Of a DNA stretch of 15,056 nt, positions 13,607-15,056 are shown piece by piece. The notes under the pieces were generated by a model that was not told the origin of the DNA, ran no database searches, and was given only the letters and a program-made list of their open reading frames with translations. This stretch comes from Burkholderiales bacterium (lineage in GTDB: Bacteria > Pseudomonadota > Gammaproteobacteria > Burkholderiales > Ga0077523), in NCBI GenBank assembly GCA_025459035.1, contig JALORJ010000020.1, positions 1 to 15,056 of the forward strand, read 5' to 3'. The translations under genes and the position numbers were made by a program. Every line of letters starts with the position of its first letter. The stretch's first letter is position 1.

Positions 13607-14380
13607 GTGCGTCCTCGTCCCGACACTTCGACCCTCCTGTTCGACGCGACAGCCCCCGGTCCGGCCTACCGGATGCGACTTGCCGGCGATGCCCGCGACA
13701 TCCGCGCGGCCCAGGCCCTGCGCTTCAACGTGTTCAACGTCGAACTGGACGAGGGCCTTGCCGCCTCGTACGACACCGGACTGGATACGGATGCATTCGA
13801 CGCCGTCTGCGATCACCTGCTGGTCGAGGATGCCGTCGACGGCCGCGTCGTGGGGACCTACCGCATGCAGAGCGGCGCGCGCGCGGCGAGCGCTCTGGGC
13901 TGGTACAGCGCCCGCGAGTTCGACTTCGCGCCGTTCGAGCGTCACCGCAGCCGGATGCTCGAACTGGGACGGGCCTGCATCGACCGCCGGCACCGCAACT
14001 TCGCGGTCCTCAACCTGCTGTGGCGCGGCATTGCGCAGTACGCCGACGCGCATGGTGCGCGCTGGCTGATCGGCTGCAGCTCGCTCACGTCCCAGGATCC
14101 GGCGTTCGGCGCCGCGGCGTGGCAGCACCTGCTGCTGCACCTGGCGCCGGCGCGATGGCGCACGCGACCGCACGCGCCGTTTGCTTGCCCGCTGGATCGC
14201 GTCGCGGCAACGCCGCCACCGATCCCGAGACTGCTGTCGGCCTACCTCGCGATCGGCGCCACCGTCTGCGGCCCGCCCGCGATCGATCGCGAATTCCGCA
14301 CGATCGACTTCCTGACCTGCCTCGACCTGCACTCGCCGACGCTGCGGGCGCTCCAGGCGCGGGGGCGGTTCACGGCATGA
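13607..14380 (+). CDS. GNAT-family N-acyltransferase, OlsB-like
   Basis: About 257 aa. The core begins YRMRLAGDARDIRAAQALRF (21-40), the usual opening of the OlsB/hemolysin-like acyltransferase family. It continues with a DHLLVEDAVDGRVVGTYRM-type strand pair (69-87), MLELGRACIDRRHRN (117-131) and LNLLWRGIAQYADAHGARW (135-153), then LIGCSSLTSQDP (154-165). OlsB transfers a 3-hydroxyacyl group from acyl carrier protein to the alpha-amine of ornithine, making lyso-ornithine lipid; relatives use other amino acids. No OlsA-type acyltransferase lies nearby, so the acceptor is open. The start is ambiguous: GTG 13547, ATG 13574 and GTG 13607 are all in frame and all precede the conserved core. I favour 13607 because GGAG lies 10 nt before it. 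It is divergent from the hydrolase/DedA/ATP-grasp operon. Confidence 0.82.
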   Translation: MRPRPDTSTLLFDATAPGPAYRMRLAGDARDIRAAQALRFNVFNVELDEGLAASYDTGLDTDAFDAVCDHLLVEDAVDGRVVGTYRMQSGARAASALGWYSAREFDFAPFERHRSRMLELGRACIDRRHRNFAVLNLLWRGIAQYADAHGARWLIGCSSLTSQDPAFGAAAWQHLLLHLAPARWRTRPHAPFACPLDRVAATPPPIPRLLSAYLAIGATVCGPPAIDREFRTIDFLTCLDLHSPTLRALQARGRFTA

Positions 14381-14386
14381 CGGCGG

Positions 14387-14420
14387 GTCGCGACGAACCT
14401 CGGCAGCAAGCCGTCGCGAC
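14387..14420. terminator. Inverted repeat after the acyltransferase gene, possible terminator
   Basis: GTCGCGACG (14387-14395) and CGTCGCGAC (14412-14420) form a perfect 9-bp stem with a 16-nt loop, starting six nt after the acyltransferase stop and lying between two convergent genes. No T-run follows on either strand, so an intrinsic terminator is not proven. Each arm contains the self-palindromic octamer GTCGCGAC, so the site may instead be a paired protein-binding site. Confidence 0.3.
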
Positions 14421-14464
14421 AGCGGATCCGGGCGAATGACCGATCGGTCGACCGCAGCCCGCGC

Positions 14465-14968
14465 TCACCCGGCGACCCGAAGCGCACGCCGAACTTCATC
14501 CTCGATGGCGCCGAAGGCCGCTTCCGTCACCTGTTTCACGAACCGGCTTCGTTTGCTCGCGGAGATCGCGCCATCGTTGTCGAGCGCGATGTCGATCAGT
14601 GTCGCGAGGGTGCTCCCGCGAATGTCGAAGCGTGCGTCGATGGCCGCCCGGACGCGGTCGAACGCAGCGAGCCGCGTCGTCTCTTCGCGAAGGTCTCGTT
14701 CCAGGGCTTCCGCCGCCATGTCGACGACGAACTCCACCGCGTCGGTCGCGTCCCAGGAGCGATACACACTGGCATCGCCCTTGAAGCGCAGATCGAAGTC
14801 GTGGTCGTCGATCATGGTTACCGACCACAGGTCGCGCACGGGTTTCGAGAACGCCTGGAGCACCTCCAGATAGCGTGCCTCGTGACGCTTCATCGCGACC
14901 GACACCGGCAGGACGAAGCCTTGCGGGAGCTGCGCGGACCGACCGACACGGGGAACACGCATGCGCAC
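14465..14968 (-). pseudogene. Fic-family protein, C-terminal remnant (catalytic core missing)
   Basis: 167 codons read as the region after the catalytic core of Fic-family AMP-transferases: LPQGFVLPVSVAMKRHEARY (about 14-33), LEVLQAFSKPVRDLW (34-48), YRSWDATDAVEFVVDMAAEA (69-88), then a helical tail. The HPFxDGNGR catalytic motif and everything before it are absent. In this frame a stop lies at 14992-14990, only a few codons ahead of the first start-like codons (GTG 14968, ATG 14962), and neither has a ribosome binding site. None of the three frames upstream to the window edge shows the motif. The segment looks less GC-rich than its neighbours, suggesting acquired DNA. It is probably a decayed fragment. 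A short expressed protein is possible but would lack AMP-transferase activity. Confidence 0.65.
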
Positions 14969-14989
14969 CGCACATCGGGTCGCAAGCGA

Positions 14990-15056
14990 TCAGCGCGGCG
15001 CGGCGCGGGCTTGTGCGCGCGCCATCGCCAGCGCCACGAGCGCGCGCTCACCCTGC
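14990..15056 (-). CDS. Possible C-terminal end of an unidentified gene
   Basis: The frame ending at TGA 14992-14990 is open to the window edge and encodes a 21-residue Ala/Arg-rich, helix-like tail (GERALVALAMARAQARAAPR before the stop). The composition fits a real protein end, but the stretch is too short to identify. If real, it ends 21 nt before the Fic remnant frame, which may mark the boundary where the Fic gene was truncated. Confidence 0.3.
   Translation of the reverse strand, partial: QGERALVALAMARAQARAAPR

Noticed and set aside
14465..14968. Functional Fic AMP-transferase
   Set aside because: The HPFxDGNGR catalytic motif and the N-terminal half are absent from every visible frame upstream.

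Overview
This is a GC-rich, gene-dense chromosomal segment, most likely from a betaproteobacterium (Burkholderiales or a close relative). Three observations support this. The block mtgA-aroE-tonB-like-RNB ribonuclease-yqiA is a familiar betaproteobacterial arrangement. The proteins are rich in Ala, Arg and Asp/Glu, with strong third-position G/C. A PEP-CTERM protein implies an exosortase system elsewhere in the genome. No rRNA, tRNA, CRISPR array, insertion sequence or phage gene was seen.

Layout. (1) Positions 1-4472, minus strand: a tightly packed run reading yqiA esterase, RNB-family exoribonuclease, TonB-family protein, shikimate dehydrogenase (aroE), then the start of mtgA, which leaves the window. 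Most junctions are 4-nt NTGA overlaps. (2) 4577-5896, plus strand: an acetamidase/formamidase-family enzyme with a twin-arginine-like leader. (3) 6053-9116, plus strand: a spondin_N/PEP-CTERM surface protein followed by an OmpR-type response regulator and its histidine kinase. A strong predicted hairpin covers the regulator's ribosome binding site. (4) 9139-13469, minus strand: an apparent six-gene operon. In transcription order it encodes an alpha/beta hydrolase lipoprotein, a DedA-family membrane protein, a membrane-associated ATP-grasp ligase, a DinB-like protein, an exported YHS-domain protein and a DoxX-like membrane protein. (5) About 13607-14380, plus strand and divergent from that operon: an OlsB-like GNAT N-acyltransferase. 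(6) 14465-14968, minus strand: a 5'-truncated Fic-family remnant lacking the catalytic motif. The last 67 bases may hold the end of another minus-strand gene.

How the genes may work together. Block 1 is housekeeping (RNA turnover, aromatic biosynthesis, peptidoglycan synthesis, envelope energy transduction). In block 3 the PEP-CTERM protein and the two-component pair lie on one strand 68 nt apart and may share signals. Blocks 4 and 5 are the most interesting part. A lipid-type acyltransferase sits opposite an operon with a DedA membrane protein, an uncharacterised membrane-proximal ATP-grasp ligase and a lipoprotein hydrolase. This suggests, by inference only, an envelope lipid or amino-acid-conjugate pathway. 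Each family is known, but the joint role is not evident from sequence.
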